Assembly (NCBI RefSeq): GCF_007991335.1 | Contig: NZ_BJYD01000021.1 | Coordinates: forward strand, 1 to 64,000 | Direction of reading: 5' to 3' | Origin: Halobacillus faecis | GTDB lineage: Bacteria > Bacillota > Bacilli > Bacillales > Halobacillaceae | DNA length: 64,000 nt | Shown here: positions 62,536 through 64,000 of the stretch, piece after piece | Layout: each line of letters opens with the position of its first letter | Numbering within the stretch: the first letter of the stretch is position 1 | Translations under genes and position numbers: made by a program | The notes under the pieces: generated by a model | Seen by the model: the letters and a program-made list of their open reading frames with translations, nothing else | Database searches by the model: none | Told to the model about the DNA's origin: nothing

Positions 62536-64000
62536 TTATGTCTGTATTTTGTCGTTTTCTAGTATGCTCGCTTCATCTTCAAGACCAAAAGCGACATGGG
62601 ATTCAATCCATTTACGGCGAGGTTCAACCTTATCTCCCATCAACGTCGTAACCCTGCGCTCGGCACGGGCGATATCGTCAATCGTCACACGGATCAATGT
62701 GCGTGATTCGGGGTTCATCGTTGTTTCCCAAAGCTGATCGGCATTCATTTCACCTAAACCTTTGTATCGTTGGATCGTATACCCGTTTTTAAATTCCTTC
62801 AATATCTTCTGCATGCCTTCTTCATCCCACGCATATTCGACTTTTTCTTTCTTCCCTTTCCCTTTGGAAACTTTATAAAGGGGTGGAAGGGCGATAAATA
62901 CTTTCCCCGCTTCTACAAGCGGTCGCATGTATCGGAAAAAGAAGGTTAGCAATAGCACTTGAATGTGCGCTCCATCGGTGTCGGCATCGGTCATGATGAC
63001 GATTTTATCATAGTTACAGTCTTCGAGCGTGAAGTCCCCGCCAACTCCCGCACCGATGGTATGGATGATTGTGGAGATCTCTTCATTTTTGAAGATATCC
63101 GCAATTTTTGCTTTCTCTGTATTGATTACTTTTCCTCGCAAAGGAAGAACGGCCTGGAATTTTCGGTCACGCCCCTGCTTTGCTGATCCGCCGGCTGAGT
63201 CTCCCTCCACAAGGTACAACTCGTTTTTCTTGGCGTTTTTGGATTGAGCTGGAGTGAGCTTCCCACTTAAAAGCGTATCCTTCCGTTTCTTTTTCTTCCC
63301 TGAACGAGCATCTTCTCTCGCTTTTCGGGCGGCTTCTCTCGCTTCTTTTGCTTTGATCGCTTTTTTTATGAGCATCGAAGCGACATCCGGATTCTCTTCA
63401 AGGAAGTAAGACAACTGTTCTGCGACGATGCCGTCGACTGCGGAACGGGCTTCAGATGTGCCAAGTTTGCTCTTGGTTTGTCCTTCAAATTGAAGCAGTT
63501 CTTCTGGAATCCTTACCGATATAACGGCGGTGAATCCTTCTCTGATATCGTTTCCTTCTAAATTCTTATCTTTATCTTTCAGAAGTTGCGCTCGTCTTGC
63601 ATAGTCATTAAAGACCCTGGTGATGGCCGTTTTGGCTCCGGATTCATGGGTTCCTCCATCTTTTGTACGCACATTATTGACAAAGGATAAAATGTTCTCT
63701 GCAAACCCGTCATTGAATTGAAAAGCAAAGTCTGCCTCAATTCCACTATGACTTCCCTCAAAAGACACAACGGGATGCAAAGTATCTTTTTCTTCATTTA
63801 AATACTCGACGAATGAGACCAGTCCGTCATCATATTGATATTCTTCTTTGACCGTTTCTTTACGTTCATCCACAAGGACAATACGGAATCCTTTCAACAA
63901 GAATGCCGCTTCTCGTAAACGTTCGGATAAAGTTTCAAAATTAAACTTGGTTATTGAAAAAATAGAGGCATCCGGTTTGAAACGGATCGTCGTCCCGGTT
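62536..64000 (-). CDS. parE: DNA topoisomerase IV subunit B, partial
   Basis: The 3' part (about 488 codons) of the ATPase subunit of topoisomerase IV (GrlB); the gene runs past the window end. The visible part starts in the GTTIRFKPDASIFS strand, followed by FNFETLSERLREAAFLLKG and DGLVSFVEYLN, the transducer; the TOPRIM part has LVEGDSAGGSAKQGRD and MTDADTDGAHI, and YKGLGEMNADQLWETTM follows near the C terminus. The N-terminal ATP site lies outside. It is upstream of parC in one unit. Confidence 0.96.
   Translation of the reverse strand, partial: TGTTIRFKPDASIFSITKFNFETLSERLREAAFLLKGFRIVLVDERKETVKEEYQYDDGLVSFVEYLNEEKDTLHPVVSFEGSHSGIEADFAFQFNDGFAENILSFVNNVRTKDGGTHESGAKTAITRVFNDYARRAQLLKDKDKNLEGNDIREGFTAVISVRIPEELLQFEGQTKSKLGTSEARSAVDGIVAEQLSYFLEENPDVASMLIKKAIKAKEAREAARKAREDARSGKKKKRKDTLLSGKLTPAQSKNAKKNELYLVEGDSAGGSAKQGRDRKFQAVLPLRGKVINTEKAKIADIFKNEEISTIIHTIGAGVGGDFTLEDCNYDKIVIMTDADTDGAHIQVLLLTFFFRYMRPLVEAGKVFIALPPLYKVSKGKGKKEKVEYAWDEEGMQKILKEFKNGYTIQRYKGLGEMNADQLWETTMNPESRTLIRVTIDDIARAERRVTTLMGDKVEPRRKWIESHVAFGLEDEASILENDKIQT

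Overview
The window reads as a stretch of low-GC Firmicute chromosome from the family Bacillaceae. Almost every gene has a recognisable Bacillus subtilis counterpart (ypgQ, tatA/tatC, yozE, sbcDC, yqfQ, ykqA, dynA, ydjO, ykpA, yocH, yogA, rtp, cvfB, yngE-J, floT, parEC). The sulfolipid genes and the overall gene set would fit a marine or halophilic genus such as Halobacillus or a relative, but that genus-level guess is inference. No rRNA, tRNA, CRISPR array, insertion sequence or prophage was seen.

Layout. 0.4-7.9 kb: cold-shock gene, folate and thymidylate metabolism (fhs, thyA, dfrA), mobA and a Tat translocase set (two tatA, one tatC). 8.1-15.2 kb: DNA repair (yozE-sbcD-sbcC, ung), yqfQ and a fused methionine sulfoxide reductase msrAB. 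15.2-25.8 kb: regulators, hydrolases, a 7Fe-type ferredoxin, acylphosphatase and a tightly coupled three-gene unit (double cyclotransferase, alpha/beta hydrolase, Ntn hydrolase). 25.9-35.1 kb: a two-headed bacterial dynamin, Cu/Zn superoxide dismutase, a second cold-shock gene with ydjO, a DUF2252 protein, an ABC-F ATPase and a LysM-3D cell-wall protein. 35.2-45.1 kb: a terminus-like region. 45.1-64 kb: a sulfolipid pair (sqdX-like, sqdB), flotillin, an acyl-CoA synthetase, a seven-gene yng-type leucine/acyl-CoA catabolic operon with a TetR regulator, then parC and the 3' part of parE.

The main result is that the window appears to span the replication terminus. Genes run almost all on + up to about 43.7 kb and almost all on - from 45.1 kb. 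A 28-bp sequence at 44310-44337 has the form of a dif site: its XerD arm is identical to the B. subtilis arm as I recall it. A gene for a 126-residue protein resembling the replication terminator protein (RTP) starts at about 36386. A 19-bp sequence, ACTTAGTAGyAACTCCGAA, occurs four times: twice on + (36252, 39352) and twice on - (44979, 45080). The copies face each other across dif, and the first lies just upstream of the rtp-like gene. This is the geometry of an RTP-Ter fork trap, but the motif is not the known B. subtilis Ter sequence, so it may be an undescribed Ter variant. Beside dif lies a broken LAGLIDADG homing endonuclease with a LexA-type box upstream, then about 0.8 kb of apparently decayed DNA.

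Regulatory signals visible by eye include cre-like sites before fhs and the yng operon, a Fur-like box over the -10 of a nitroreductase promoter, a TetR-type operator, and long cold-shock leaders, one with a terminator-like hairpin. All calls come from reading the sequence; no database search was run.
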